DNA from: Hyphomicrobium sp. D-2
Lineage (GTDB): Bacteria > Pseudomonadota > Alphaproteobacteria > Rhizobiales > Hyphomicrobiaceae
Assembly (NCBI RefSeq): GCF_029872155.1
Contig: NZ_JARXLA010000005.1
Span: forward strand, 372,001-436,000
Reading direction: 5' to 3'
DNA length: 64,000 nt
Below, one piece after another: positions 36,113-45,721 of the stretch. The notes beneath the pieces are model-generated. The model saw only the letters and a list, made by a program, of their open reading frames with translations, searched no databases and had not been told where the DNA came from. Position numbers and translations under genes: made by a program. The first letter of the stretch is position 1. Each line of letters starts with the position of its first letter.

Positions 36113-38596
36113 ATGGAATTCGCTGCAGCCCTGCCCATCGATACGGTTTTAGGAGAATTGCGCGCTGCGCTGGTGGCGCGCAACGCCGCCGTGCTGATCG
36201 CGCCGCCGGGTGCGGGCAAGACCACGCGCGTGCCGCTGGCGCTGATGGACGAGGCCTGGCTTGCGGGGCGCAAAATTCTCGTGCTGGAGCCACGCCGCAT
36301 CGCCGCGCGTGGAGCCGCCGAACGCATGGCGCACACGTTGGGTGAAGCGGTGGGGCAGCGCGTTGGTCTGCGCACGCGCCTGATGACCAAGGTTAGCGCG
36401 CAGACGCGCATAGAGGTTGTCACCGAAGGCATCTTCACGCGCATGATTCTCGACGATCCGGAATTGCATGGCGTTGGCGCGGTGCTGTTCGACGAGTTTC
36501 ACGAACGCTCGCTGGATGCCGATCTGGGGTTAGCGCTGGCGCTCGATTGTCAGAGCGCGCTGCGCGAGGATCTGCGCATCGTGCCGATGTCGGCGACGCT
36601 GGATGGCGGCCGTGTGGCGCAGATGCTGGGCGATGCTCCGGCAATCGTCAGCGAGGGCCGCGCCTATCCCGTTGAGACGCGCTATGTCGGGCGTGATGCC
36701 AACGTGCGCATTGAAGATCGCATGACTGATGCGGTGTTGCGCGCATTGCGCGAGGAGCACGGATCGATACTGGCTTTTCTGCCGGGGCAGGGCGAGATCC
36801 GCCGCGTTGACGAGCGATTGCGCGAACGGATCACCGACCCGTCGATTGTGCTTGCGCCGCTCTATGGTGCGATGGACGTGCGGGCGCAGGATCTGGCGCT
36901 TGAACCGGCCACGAACGGAACGCGCAAGGTGGTGCTGGCGACATCGATTGCGGAAACGTCGATCACCATCGAAGGGGTGCGCATCGTTATTGACAGCGGA
37001 CTGGCGCGCGTACCGCGTTTTGAACCCGACGTTGGCGTGACGCGGCTTGAAACCGTGCGCACGTCACGCGCGTCGGCGGATCAGCGGCGCGGGCGTGCCG
37101 GGCGCACCGAACCGGGCGTCTGCTATCGCCTTTGGGATGAGGCGCAGACCCAGAGCCTGCCCGCATTTGCGGAGCCTGAAATCCGTTCGGCGGATCTGGC
37201 TTCGCTGCTGCTGGATTGCGCCGAGTGGGGCGCGCATGATCCGCGCGCGCTGCGGTGGCTGGATGCACCTTCGCAAGCGGCAGTCGATGCCGCGCGCGAA
37301 GAGCTGCAGGCGTTGGCCGCGCTTGATGCGGAGGGGCGGATAACGCCGGGCGGGCGCGCATTGCGATCGCTGCCGCTGCCACCACGACTGGCGCGGATGA
37401 TCATTGCTGCGGCGGAGCATGGCTGTGCGCAGGACGCGGCCGACATCGCTGCCGTTATGGTTGAGCGCGGCCTTGGCGGTAATGACGTCGATCTCGACAT
37501 CCGGCTGGAGAACTTTCGTCGCGATCGTGGACGGCGCGCAACCGACATGCGCAAGCTCGCGGCGGGTTGGGCGCGCGCGGCGGAAAAGCGTGTCGGATCG
37601 CAGGACGGCGAAAATTCAACTGAGAACCTGTCAACCGCGCGGCTGCTGGCGCTGGCGTATCCGGACCGCCTCGGCAAGGCGCGCGGGGCACGTGGGCAGT
37701 TTCTGCTCGCCAATGGCAGAGGTGCGGTGATGGATGCGCTGCATCCGCTGGCGCGTTCCAGCTTCATCGTGGCGGCCGAGCTTTCCGGTGCCGCCGCAGC
37801 GACGCGTATTTTGCTTTGTGCCGGTGCGAATGAAGCGGACGTTCTGGCGTCGGCTGAAGGGCGTGTGCATGAAGCTGTGGAAGTCGATTTTGATCCTGCG
37901 TCGTCGGCATTGCGTGCGCGCCATGTGCGTCGGCTCGATGCGATCGTGCTGGCCAGCGAACCGCGCGCGATTGAGCACGGCGCAGATACTGCACGGATTT
38001 TCGCTGAGGCGCTTGGCAGATACGGTGTCGAGCGTTTGCCGTGGAGCAAACCGCAGCAGCAACTGCGCGAGCGGCTGGCATTTTTGCGTTCAACCGGCGA
38101 TGAAAGCTGGCCCGATCTGAGCGACGACACACTTGCGGCAAGCGTTGCCGATTGGCTGGCGCCGTTTCTCAATGGCAAGTCGCGGCTGGCGGATATCGGC
38201 GCTGATGATCTCGGCGCGGCGCTCGATGCGTTGCTGCCGTGGAACGTGCGGCGCCGGATCGACGACGAAGCGCCGACGCATTTCGAGGCGCCCACCGGCA
38301 ATCGGCATGCCATCGACTATGGAGCTGCGGGTGGACCTGCGCTGCACATCCGGGTGCAGGAACTGTTCGGGTTGAAGCAACATCCGGCGCTGGCGAACGG
38401 CAAGCTGCCGCTGACGCTGCATCTTCTTTCGCCCGCACACCGCCCCATTCAGATCACGCGCGACCTGCCGGGCTTCTGGCGGGGTTCGTGGGCCGCGGTG
38501 AAAGCTGAAATGAAAGGGCGTTACCCGCGCCACCCCTGGCCGGACGATCCGGCCTCGGCGCTGCCAACGGCGCGGGCCAAGCCGCGCGGCACTTAG
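36113..38596 (+). CDS. hrpB: ATP-dependent helicase HrpB
   Basis: DExH-box helicase of 827 residues. Walker A PPGAGKTTR at 31-39, Walker B variant DEFH at 127-130 (the HrpB hallmark in place of DEAH), SAT in MSATLDGG, and helicase motif VI QRRGRAGR. The C-terminal half is the HrpB-specific region. Homologues are putative RNA helicases of unclear role. It is divergent from tex, with about 200 bases between them. Confidence 0.93.
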   Translation: MEFAAALPIDTVLGELRAALVARNAAVLIAPPGAGKTTRVPLALMDEAWLAGRKILVLEPRRIAARGAAERMAHTLGEAVGQRVGLRTRLMTKVSAQTRIEVVTEGIFTRMILDDPELHGVGAVLFDEFHERSLDADLGLALALDCQSALREDLRIVPMSATLDGGRVAQMLGDAPAIVSEGRAYPVETRYVGRDANVRIEDRMTDAVLRALREEHGSILAFLPGQGEIRRVDERLRERITDPSIVLAPLYGAMDVRAQDLALEPATNGTRKVVLATSIAETSITIEGVRIVIDSGLARVPRFEPDVGVTRLETVRTSRASADQRRGRAGRTEPGVCYRLWDEAQTQSLPAFAEPEIRSADLASLLLDCAEWGAHDPRALRWLDAPSQAAVDAAREELQALAALDAEGRITPGGRALRSLPLPPRLARMIIAAAEHGCAQDAADIAAVMVERGLGGNDVDLDIRLENFRRDRGRRATDMRKLAAGWARAAEKRVGSQDGENSTENLSTARLLALAYPDRLGKARGARGQFLLANGRGAVMDALHPLARSSFIVAAELSGAAAATRILLCAGANEADVLASAEGRVHEAVEVDFDPASSALRARHVRRLDAIVLASEPRAIEHGADTARIFAEALGRYGVERLPWSKPQQQLRERLAFLRSTGDESWPDLSDDTLAASVADWLAPFLNGKSRLADIGADDLGAALDALLPWNVRRRIDDEAPTHFEAPTGNRHAIDYGAAGGPALHIRVQELFGLKQHPALANGKLPLTLHLLSPAHRPIQITRDLPGFWRGSWAAVKAEMKGRYPRHPWPDDPASALPTARAKPRGT

Positions 38597-38982
38597 CAAC
38601 CTGCGCAGTGCAGTGCGTCTAGCGTCGGCATGGCTCCGAGACGGCGCGCGCGGTCGGCAGTCTGCGGGTCGATGGCTGGCGTTGCCTCGAAATGCTCCAG
38701 CAACCCGATGTCGCCGGGCAGATTGCCACCACTTCTTAAGCCTTCGGAGCGATTCTGTTTGGTGGTCCGTGGCTGCCTCCCGGCGGCGCGGCTGGGCAGG
38801 CGTTTGATGTATCCGGTGCCTTTGCATCGGCAACAAAGCGCGCTTCGGCACGCGATTTGAAAAAGCGGCCATAGTGGGGCGCAAGCGTCTGGTCTGGGGC
38901 GAAAAATCCGGTGCTTGCAACCGGGTTCTCGCCACTTTCTGAGACCATGAAGGGGCTCCGGGCGGAGCGGGTAGGGGTAGTG
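38597..38982. other. Gene-free stretch between hrpB and the SH3-domain protein gene
   Basis: About 385 bases. The frame of the next gene is open back to 38911, but the product would lose its signal peptide position. Antisense frames here are shadows of the next gene. No terminator or RNA fold recognised. Confidence 0.4.
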
Positions 38983-40164
38983 ATGTTGCGTTTGGTTACT
39001 GTTGTCGGTTTGCTGGCAGGTGTGAGCGCCGCGATGGCTGCTCCGGTGCGCATGTCCGGCGAAGAGATCAAGCGAGCCATGCCCGGCGCGCTGCTGGAAA
39101 TTGACACGCCTTTGCGCATGACCATTCCGGTCAAGGTCGGCACCAACGGCCTGATGTCTGCTGAAGCGGGCGCGCTGGGCTTGACGCTCGGTGCCACCAA
39201 GGATCGCGGTCGCTGGTGGACCGAAGGCGACAAGCTTTGCATGAAATGGTTCCGCTGGTTCGACGCCAAGCCGCGCTGCATGGTTCTGCGCCGTGAAGGC
39301 AATCGCGTGCACTGGTCGGAAGCCAGCGGCGAGAGCGGCACCGCAACGATTACTGAAGCCAAGCCTGTGGTTGCCGCCGTGACGGCAAAGCCAAAGCAGG
39401 CACCCGCACGTCCGGTCGCTCCGGTGGCGGAAAAGAAGTCGATTGCACCACCGCAGCAGACCGCTGCCGCATCGGTGCTGCAACCTGAACCGAAGCAGCC
39501 GGAGCCGAAGGCTGTTGCGGTTGGCGATGCGGACAGACAGGAAACGATCGTCGTCGCGTCGGCAGATCTTCCGGCAGCGCGCAACGGTTATGAACCGGTG
39601 GAGCCGGTCGTGCCGCCACGCTTCACCACCGCAGCGCTGGGCGAATGGCTGAAGTCGGCTTTGACGCCGAAGGAGCCCGAGCCCTATCGCCTCGGCATGA
39701 ATGCTGAAGCAAGTGCGTCAGATGCCATTGAAGGATCGCCGGAGATGCCGCAGATCCTCAACTCTGAGGCTGCACAGCAGAACGCCGCCCGGCAAAGGGT
39801 TGCGTCGGCGGCCAATGTCACAAGGCCCTATGACGACATCGCCGATATGGAACCTGAACCGGCCACCGCACCGGAATCGCGCAGGCATCAACCGCCGGCA
39901 GATACGCGTCCGGCCAACAGCCGCCGTCTGGCGTCGTTCCGCGTTTCCAATGTCCAGATTGGCGATCGCCTGAATGTGCGCACGGGGCCTTCCGAATATC
40001 ATCCGCGCATTGGCGCCATCGGCCCGGATGGCCGCGGCGTCCGCATCGTGGGCGCGTGCCGCAACCTGTGGTGTCCGGTGCAATACGGCCGCCTGAAGGG
40101 CTGGGTTAACCGCTATTACCTCGCCGAGGAGCGGCCGACACAGGGCGCCTGGAACACTCCCTGA
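38983..40164 (+). CDS. Exported protein with C-terminal bacterial SH3 domain
   Basis: 393 residues from the ATG at 38983 (GGGGT upstream). A signal peptide MLRLVTVVGLLAGVSAAMA is followed by a small domain (about 20-120) with two Cys (KLCMKWFRWFDAKPRC) and WWTEGDKLC, a long Pro/Glu/Ala-rich linker (about 125-310), and an SH3b domain (about 320-385: SNVQIGDRLNVRTGPSEYHP, then GWVNRYYL) with two more Cys. The upstream Met at 38947 would bury the signal peptide. SH3b domains usually bind peptidoglycan stems, so a periplasmic wall-associated role is likely. No enzymatic domain is visible. Confidence 0.8.
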   Translation: MLRLVTVVGLLAGVSAAMAAPVRMSGEEIKRAMPGALLEIDTPLRMTIPVKVGTNGLMSAEAGALGLTLGATKDRGRWWTEGDKLCMKWFRWFDAKPRCMVLRREGNRVHWSEASGESGTATITEAKPVVAAVTAKPKQAPARPVAPVAEKKSIAPPQQTAAASVLQPEPKQPEPKAVAVGDADRQETIVVASADLPAARNGYEPVEPVVPPRFTTAALGEWLKSALTPKEPEPYRLGMNAEASASDAIEGSPEMPQILNSEAAQQNAARQRVASAANVTRPYDDIADMEPEPATAPESRRHQPPADTRPANSRRLASFRVSNVQIGDRLNVRTGPSEYHPRIGAIGPDGRGVRIVGACRNLWCPVQYGRLKGWVNRYYLAEERPTQGAWNTP

Positions 40165-40647
40165 TCGGGACGCCCAATTCAATTTTGAAACACAGCGTTG
40201 CTGGATGGGCAGGCGCCGCGAACTTTGCGCGTGCGCCCGCATACTATCGCGCCACGATATAATGCCGCATCTGAGCTGAAGGGCTGCGGCGTCGACGCCG
40301 CAGTTGGGAAATGTTCCTGCGGAAAACCGCTGGCCGAATTTACGGTTCCCTAACGGTGCTTTCACAATCCGTTCCATTTGAGCCAAACGGGCCGTTTGGT
40401 CTCAATTACTCTAGGGACTGACTATTATCTGAATTATCGTTATAAATCAGCGATTTGCTGGCGCATTCGCGCCAATCCGTCCGACAGAAACGGTTAACGG
40501 ACGTATTCAAATTATCAACACTCTGGGCGCAACGTCCGGCCCTCGAGAGGGGCCGCTTTGTCTGGGTCGCGCTGACCGACGGTTGGTCCGGGCTATGCAA
40601 GGCTTGGCGCGGGACTGCTGTCGCAGTCCGCGTGCAGAGGTAGCTGA
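40165..40647 (+). other. Promoter region of the carrier-protein cluster
   Basis: About 480 bases without a gene. A palindrome ccaaacgg-g-ccgtttgg lies at 40383-40399, followed by an A+T-rich stretch (about 40400-40460, ttatctgaattatcgttataaatc) that is the likeliest promoter for the five genes that start at 40648. The palindrome could be an operator. No structured RNA recognised. Confidence 0.5.
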
Positions 40648-41763
40648 GTGAGTTACACATCAGGCAAACAGGAAGCCATCCGGCCGTGCCGTCGCGACGA
40701 TGTCGACGCATTGGCGGGACTGTTTGCGCGCTCGTTCCGTGACGGCAAGGGCGGCGGCAGCACGGAGTTGCGCCGCTATTTCGAAGATGTGGTCTTCACG
40801 GGCGTGGGCGCCGGCGAAGAACCCCGTTCGCGCGTGTTCACCGATAGCACAGGCGAGGTTCGCGGCTTCATTGGCATCTGGCCGCGACAGATGCAACTCA
40901 ATGGACGATCCATCAGCGCAGCGGTGGCGGGTTCAATGATGGTCGATCAGCCAGAGTTGCACCCGACCGCTGGCGCACGCCTGTTGCGCAGTTTTCTATC
41001 CGGTCCGCAGGATCTTTCGTTCAGCGAAACCGCCAACGGCATCTCGCAGCGCATGTGGCAGAAGGTTGGCGGCTCGCAGCTGTCCGCCGGTAGCCTAGAC
41101 TGGTTGCGCGTCGTGCGCCCGGCGGGGACTGCGGTTGCGGCGGCACAGCATGCGTTCCGACCGGCTGGCCTCATGCGGCCGCTGGCATCGGGCTTTGATA
41201 TGTTGCTGCAGCGGCTGGATCGTAATCCGCTTGCATTGCCCGCCGCGCAGGATGGCGTGCACGATGTCGAAGCAACGGCGGCGGACATTGAAAGCCTGAT
41301 CCCGGAGCTGAGCCGCACCTATACGCTCTATCCCGACTGGCACACGCCGTCGCTGTCGATGTTGTTGACCCACGCAGAGGCGAAAGAACGCTACGGCGTG
41401 CTGCAGCGTCGTATCGTTCTCGACCGCAACAGCAAGCCCGTGGGTTGCTACCTGTTTTATGCGCGCCGCGGGCAGATCGCGCGCGTGCTGCAGGTGCTGG
41501 CACTGCCCGAACACGTCGGCACGACGCTTGATGCGCTGTTCCGCCGTGCGCAGGAACTGGGCTGCGTCGCCATTCGTGGCCGTGCGGACGATGTTCTGCT
41601 TGATGCGCTGGTTGCGCGTCGCTGCGTTTTGTTCCATGGCGCGTCGACATTGGTGCATGCCCGCGACAAGGAACTGCTGCGGGAGGTGTGTCATGGAACG
41701 GCGCTGCTGACGGGGCTCGCGGGCGAGTCCTGGACACGTTTTGTCGGCGGCGAGTTTGCGTAG
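40648..41763 (+). CDS. GNAT-like N-acyltransferase, first gene of the carrier-protein cluster
   Basis: 371 residues from a GTG at 40648 with AGAGG seven bases upstream. The N-terminal part resembles a GNAT domain (IRPCRRDDVDALAGLFARSF, then VRGFIGIWPRQM); the C-terminal part has a second GNAT-like region (LDRNSKPVGCYLFYARRG, then VLQVLALPEHVGTTLDALFRRA). The layout is like FemAB/GNAT fusion acyltransferases that act on carrier-bound or cell-wall substrates. It is 27 bases ahead of the AsnB-like gene, so it belongs to the cluster. It would supply or cap an acyl group; acceptor unknown. Confidence 0.7.
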   Translation: MSYTSGKQEAIRPCRRDDVDALAGLFARSFRDGKGGGSTELRRYFEDVVFTGVGAGEEPRSRVFTDSTGEVRGFIGIWPRQMQLNGRSISAAVAGSMMVDQPELHPTAGARLLRSFLSGPQDLSFSETANGISQRMWQKVGGSQLSAGSLDWLRVVRPAGTAVAAAQHAFRPAGLMRPLASGFDMLLQRLDRNPLALPAAQDGVHDVEATAADIESLIPELSRTYTLYPDWHTPSLSMLLTHAEAKERYGVLQRRIVLDRNSKPVGCYLFYARRGQIARVLQVLALPEHVGTTLDALFRRAQELGCVAIRGRADDVLLDALVARRCVLFHGASTLVHARDKELLREVCHGTALLTGLAGESWTRFVGGEFA

Positions 41764-41790
41764 ACGCTTCAGGCGTCCGGGAGAGTAACG

Positions 41791-43806
41791 ATGTGCGGCA
41801 TTGCCGGCTTTTATCGTCTGCCGATTGCGCCTGACCGCAAACGCGGTCAGCTACAGCGCATGATCCGCACGCTCGCCCATCGCGGGCCGGACGGTGACGG
41901 CGTGTACGTTGACGGCGATGCCGGGCTTGCCCATGCGCGCCTCAGCATCGTCGATGTCGACGGTGGCCGTCAGCCGATGAGCAACGAAGACGGCACGGTT
42001 TGGGTTTCGTTCAACGGCGAAATTTTCAACTATGTCGAACTGCGCGAGGGTCTGATTGCGCGCGGACACGTTTTCAAAACAACCTCCGACACTGAAGTAA
42101 TCGTGCATCTGTACGAAGAGCGCGGGCCGGACTGTGTTGAGATGTTCAACGGCGACTTTGCATTCGCCATCTGGGACAGCAATCGTCAACACATGGTGCT
42201 GGCCCGCGATCGCGCAGGCGTGCGGCCGCTCTATTATACGCAAAGCGCTGGTGGCATCGCGTTCGCGTCCGAGGTCAAGGCGCTGTTGACGCTGCCCGGC
42301 GTCAAAGCGGAGCTTGATCCTATCGCGCTCGACCAGATGTTTACGTTCTGGTTTCCGCTCGCGCCGCGCACCCCATTCAAGAACATTAGCGAGCTGCCGC
42401 CGGGACACGTGATGATCGTCAATCGCGATGGCGCGCGGACACATCAATACTGGCGCTTCGACTATCCCGATGCGGCGGACGATCGACCGGTTTCGGCAAA
42501 AGAAGAAGCGCGTCTGACGGAAGAAGTACGCGCGCTGTTGCTGGATGCTGTGCGTATTCGGTTGCGGGCCGATGTTCCGGTCGGTGCCTATCTCAGCGGC
42601 GGGCTGGATTCATCGATCACGACTGCTGCGATACGCACGTTCACGCCCGACACGTTGCGATCGTTCTCGGTTGCGTTTGCCAATGCGGAGTTCGACGAGA
42701 GCGCCTTTCAGCAGGAGATGGTTGCGGCGCTCGATCTGAACCACGCGGTGACGGTGTGCGAGGAGAACGATATTGCGACGGTGATGGGTGATGTCATCCG
42801 CCATGCCGAGCGCCCGCTGATGCGAACCGCACCAGCGCCGATGTACATGCTGTCGCGACTGGTGCACGACAACGGCATCAAGGTTGTGATGACTGGCGAG
42901 GGCGCTGACGAAGTGTTCGCCGGTTATGACGTGTTCAAGGAAGCCAAGGTGCGCCGCTTCTGTGCCGCGCAGCCCGGTTCGCGTTTGCGGCCGCTGCTTC
43001 TACGTCGCCTTTACCCCTATATGCCGCGCATGAATGCGCAGTCGCAGCGCTATCTGGAAGCGTTTTTTGGCAACCATCGGGACAGCATCAGCGATCCGCT
43101 CTATTCGCATCTGCCGCGCTTCCGCTCCAGCCAGGGTGCGAAGGCATTCTTCTCGGCGGAACTGCGCGATGAAATCGGCGAGTACGACGCGTTGGATGAT
43201 CTGCGCGAGCGACTGCCGCCTGAGTTCCAGCGCTGGCATCCGCTATCGCAGGCGCAGTATCTGGAAAGCGCTTATCTGCTACCGGGATATATTCTGTCAT
43301 CGCAGGGTGATCGGGTTGCGATGGCGAACGCGGTTGAAGGACGCTTTCCGTTCCTCGATCATCGCCTGATGGAATTTGCAGCGCGCATCCCGCCGCGACT
43401 GAAGCTGAAGGGACTGCGTGAAAAGCACATCCTGCGTGAAAGCGTTGCGGACCTTCTGCCGACGGATATCGCACGACGTCCGAAGCAGCCCTATCGGGCG
43501 CCGGAAAGTCGCGCGTTCGTCGGCACGGCGGCCGGAGCTGAGATGTTGACGCGCATGAGCCGCTCCAGCATTGCGGACGCGGGGTATTTCGACGGCGCGC
43601 TCGTTGATCGTCTGGTCAACAAGTGCACGCGATTTGCATCGACCGGTTTCCGGGACAACCTGGCTTTTGTTGGAGTGCTGTCGACGCAGGTTTGGCACGA
43701 GACTTTTGTGCAGCAGTCATCTGTGGGCATTGGCACGCCGCTTGCTTCGTCCCAGCCAGTTAACTCTGATGGCAATGGCCGCGCGCGTGTTGCCGTCAAT
43801 TCGTAA
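41791..43806 (+). CDS. AsnB-like glutamine-dependent amidotransferase
   Basis: 671 residues. Catalytic Cys2 in MCGIAGFY begins a class II glutamine amidotransferase domain (RGPDGDG, LSIVD, FNGEIFNY, TSDTEVI), which releases ammonia. An asparagine-synthetase ATP-pyrophosphatase domain follows with PP-loop SGGLDSS at 269-275 and TGEGADEVFAGYD. The ammonia would be joined to an adenylated carboxylate. The setting beside a carrier protein and an AMP-forming ligase argues for a pathway-specific amidotransferase rather than ordinary asparagine synthetase. The C-terminal about 30 residues are a Ser/Val-rich extension. GGGAG lies about 8 bases upstream. Confidence 0.9.
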   Translation: MCGIAGFYRLPIAPDRKRGQLQRMIRTLAHRGPDGDGVYVDGDAGLAHARLSIVDVDGGRQPMSNEDGTVWVSFNGEIFNYVELREGLIARGHVFKTTSDTEVIVHLYEERGPDCVEMFNGDFAFAIWDSNRQHMVLARDRAGVRPLYYTQSAGGIAFASEVKALLTLPGVKAELDPIALDQMFTFWFPLAPRTPFKNISELPPGHVMIVNRDGARTHQYWRFDYPDAADDRPVSAKEEARLTEEVRALLLDAVRIRLRADVPVGAYLSGGLDSSITTAAIRTFTPDTLRSFSVAFANAEFDESAFQQEMVAALDLNHAVTVCEENDIATVMGDVIRHAERPLMRTAPAPMYMLSRLVHDNGIKVVMTGEGADEVFAGYDVFKEAKVRRFCAAQPGSRLRPLLLRRLYPYMPRMNAQSQRYLEAFFGNHRDSISDPLYSHLPRFRSSQGAKAFFSAELRDEIGEYDALDDLRERLPPEFQRWHPLSQAQYLESAYLLPGYILSSQGDRVAMANAVEGRFPFLDHRLMEFAARIPPRLKLKGLREKHILRESVADLLPTDIARRPKQPYRAPESRAFVGTAAGAEMLTRMSRSSIADAGYFDGALVDRLVNKCTRFASTGFRDNLAFVGVLSTQVWHETFVQQSSVGIGTPLASSQPVNSDGNGRARVAVNS

Positions 43807-43828
43807 TGTACGGGTGAGTATCAAGACC

Positions 43829-44104
43829 ATGTCAAACGCACTTAAAACGTCGATCCGCGAATTCGTAGAAGCGAGCTTTCTTTTTCGCGAAGGTCGCAAC
43901 GGTCTGACCAACGATGAATCGCTGTTGGCCGCCGGTCTTATCGATTCAACGGGCATCCTGGAGCTCGTGGAGCATCTCGAAACCAACTTCGGCATCACCG
44001 TCGAGGATGACGAGATCGTTCCGGAAAACCTCGATTCTATCGATCTGATTGCTGCCTATGTGGCCCGCAAGCAGGGCGCCAAGATTACCGGCATTGCGGT
44101 TTAA
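43829..44104 (+). CDS. Acyl/peptidyl carrier protein
   Basis: 91 residues, acidic and helical. The phosphopantetheine Ser40 lies in GLIDSTGILELVEHLE, with Thr after the Ser where Leu is usual (DSL to DST). The rest fits a discrete carrier protein: FGITVEDDEIVPENLDSIDLI. Housekeeping acpP is about 78 residues with DSLD, so this is a dedicated carrier. The ATG is 23 bases after the amidotransferase stop; a GTG at 43814 is in frame, and the frame opens far upstream inside the previous gene, which is not meaningful. Confidence 0.88.
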   Translation: MSNALKTSIREFVEASFLFREGRNGLTNDESLLAAGLIDSTGILELVEHLETNFGITVEDDEIVPENLDSIDLIAAYVARKQGAKITGIAV

Positions 44105-44158
44105 AGCCGAAGCAAACGCTCGTTCTGAAATACGGTCAACTGGTGGTGGGGTACGGCG

Positions 44159-45721
44159 ATGCGCTTTGAATCGTTTCTGCGTGCAAGTGCGATGCGCTTT
44201 CCCGATAAGACGGCACTCGTTGCCGGCAATCGGCGCCTGACCTACAGCCAGCTCGACGATATTTCTGATGAACTGGCGCAGGGGCTGATCCATCGCGGGA
44301 TCGAAACGGGCGATCGTGTTGTCCTGTTTCTGGACAACAGCGTTGAAGCGGTTGTTTCAATTTTTGCCGTGCTGAAGGCTGGCGCTGTCTTCAGTCCCGT
44401 TAATCCTTCGACCAAGACAGACAAGCTCAGCTACATCCTGAATAACTGCCGCGCCAAGGCAATCATCGCGCAACAGAAGACGGCGTCAGTTGCGGCGGAA
44501 GCTATTGCATCGGCGCCATCGGTTGCGGTGAGCGTGATTGCCGATGGTGAAGCCGTGCCGGCCGGGTTTGGCGCGTTGCATTGGAATGATGTGCTCGCAG
44601 CACCAGAGTTTTCGCTGCTGCAGAACGCGCCCGGCATCAATGTTGATCTGGCGATGTTGATCTATACGTCGGGCTCGACGGGGTTCCCGAAGGGCGTGAT
44701 GATGACACATCAGAATGTCGTCGCAGCCGCCACATCCATCACGACGTACCTTGAGAACACGGCCGACGACATCATTCTCAACGTGCTCCCGGTTGCGTTC
44801 GATTATGGTTTGTACCAGGTGCTGATGGCCATCAAGGTCGGTGCCACGCTGGTGCTTGAGAAGTCATTTGCGTTCCCGCAAGTCATTCTGAAGCGCTGTG
44901 AAGAGGAGCGCGTGACGGGCCTGCCGCTCGTTCCGACGATGGCTGCAATTCTTGTTGGACAGCGCAACCTTGCACCGGGTGCGTTGCCGCATCTGCGCTA
45001 CATCACGAACACTGCTGCGGCGCTGCCGCCGACGCACATCGAAAAGCTGCAAGCGCTGTTTCCGCACGCGGCGCTGTATTCGATGTATGGCCTGACGGAA
45101 TGCAAACGCTGTACGTGGCTGCCGCCGAACGAGCTTAAGAACCGCATTTCGTCCGTTGGTGTCGCCATTCCCGGCACGGAAGCTTATGTCGTCGATGACG
45201 AGGGCCAGCGCGTCGGGCCCGATGTTGTCGGCGAGCTGGTGATCCGCGGCGCACACGTGATGAAGGGATACTGGGAAAATCCGGAAGCAACCGCCAACGC
45301 GCTGCGTCCGGGGCCATATCCGTGGGAGCAGGTTCTTTACACCGGCGATCTGTTCCGCACAGACAGCGAAGGCTTCCTCTATTTTGTCGGTCGCAAGGAC
45401 GACATCATCAAATCGCGCGGCGAGAAAGTTCCGCCGAAGGAAGTTGAGAACGTCATTTATGCGCTGCCGGGCGTCGCCGAAGTTGCCGTGATCGGTGTGC
45501 CGGATGCAGTGCTGGGCAGCGCTATCAAGGCGGTTGTTGCGCTGGAGTCGGATACGGACATCGGCGCGCAGGACATCATCCGCCACTGCGCGCGCTTCCT
45601 TGAAGATTACATGGTTCCCAAGCTTGTAGAATTCCGGCCGTCGCTGCCAAAGACGGATTCCGGAAAGATCAGTCGTCGCCTCGTTAGTGAGGCCGAGAGA
45701 GGGCAGAATGCAGCGCTCTGA
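44159..45721 (+). CDS. AMP-forming acyl ligase (ANL superfamily)
   Basis: 520 residues. The adenylation core shows the P-loop YTSGSTGFPKG at 169-179, MYGLTECKR as the A5-like motif, YTGDLFRTDSEGFLYFVGRKDD and IKSRGEKVPPKEVEN for the hinge, and Lys503 in KTDSGKISRR as the A10 catalytic Lys. It should activate a carboxylic acid as acyl-AMP and load it on the carrier protein encoded just upstream. It resembles acyl-CoA ligases found with exosortase/exopolysaccharide gene sets, as I recall. The substrate cannot be read from the sequence. Confidence 0.88.
   Translation: MRFESFLRASAMRFPDKTALVAGNRRLTYSQLDDISDELAQGLIHRGIETGDRVVLFLDNSVEAVVSIFAVLKAGAVFSPVNPSTKTDKLSYILNNCRAKAIIAQQKTASVAAEAIASAPSVAVSVIADGEAVPAGFGALHWNDVLAAPEFSLLQNAPGINVDLAMLIYTSGSTGFPKGVMMTHQNVVAAATSITTYLENTADDIILNVLPVAFDYGLYQVLMAIKVGATLVLEKSFAFPQVILKRCEEERVTGLPLVPTMAAILVGQRNLAPGALPHLRYITNTAAALPPTHIEKLQALFPHAALYSMYGLTECKRCTWLPPNELKNRISSVGVAIPGTEAYVVDDEGQRVGPDVVGELVIRGAHVMKGYWENPEATANALRPGPYPWEQVLYTGDLFRTDSEGFLYFVGRKDDIIKSRGEKVPPKEVENVIYALPGVAEVAVIGVPDAVLGSAIKAVVALESDTDIGAQDIIRHCARFLEDYMVPKLVEFRPSLPKTDSGKISRRLVSEAERGQNAAL

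Noticed and set aside
43571-43828. An upstream extension of the carrier protein frame into the amidotransferase gene
   Set aside because: It overlaps the certain end of the AsnB-like gene in another frame and adds nothing carrier-like.
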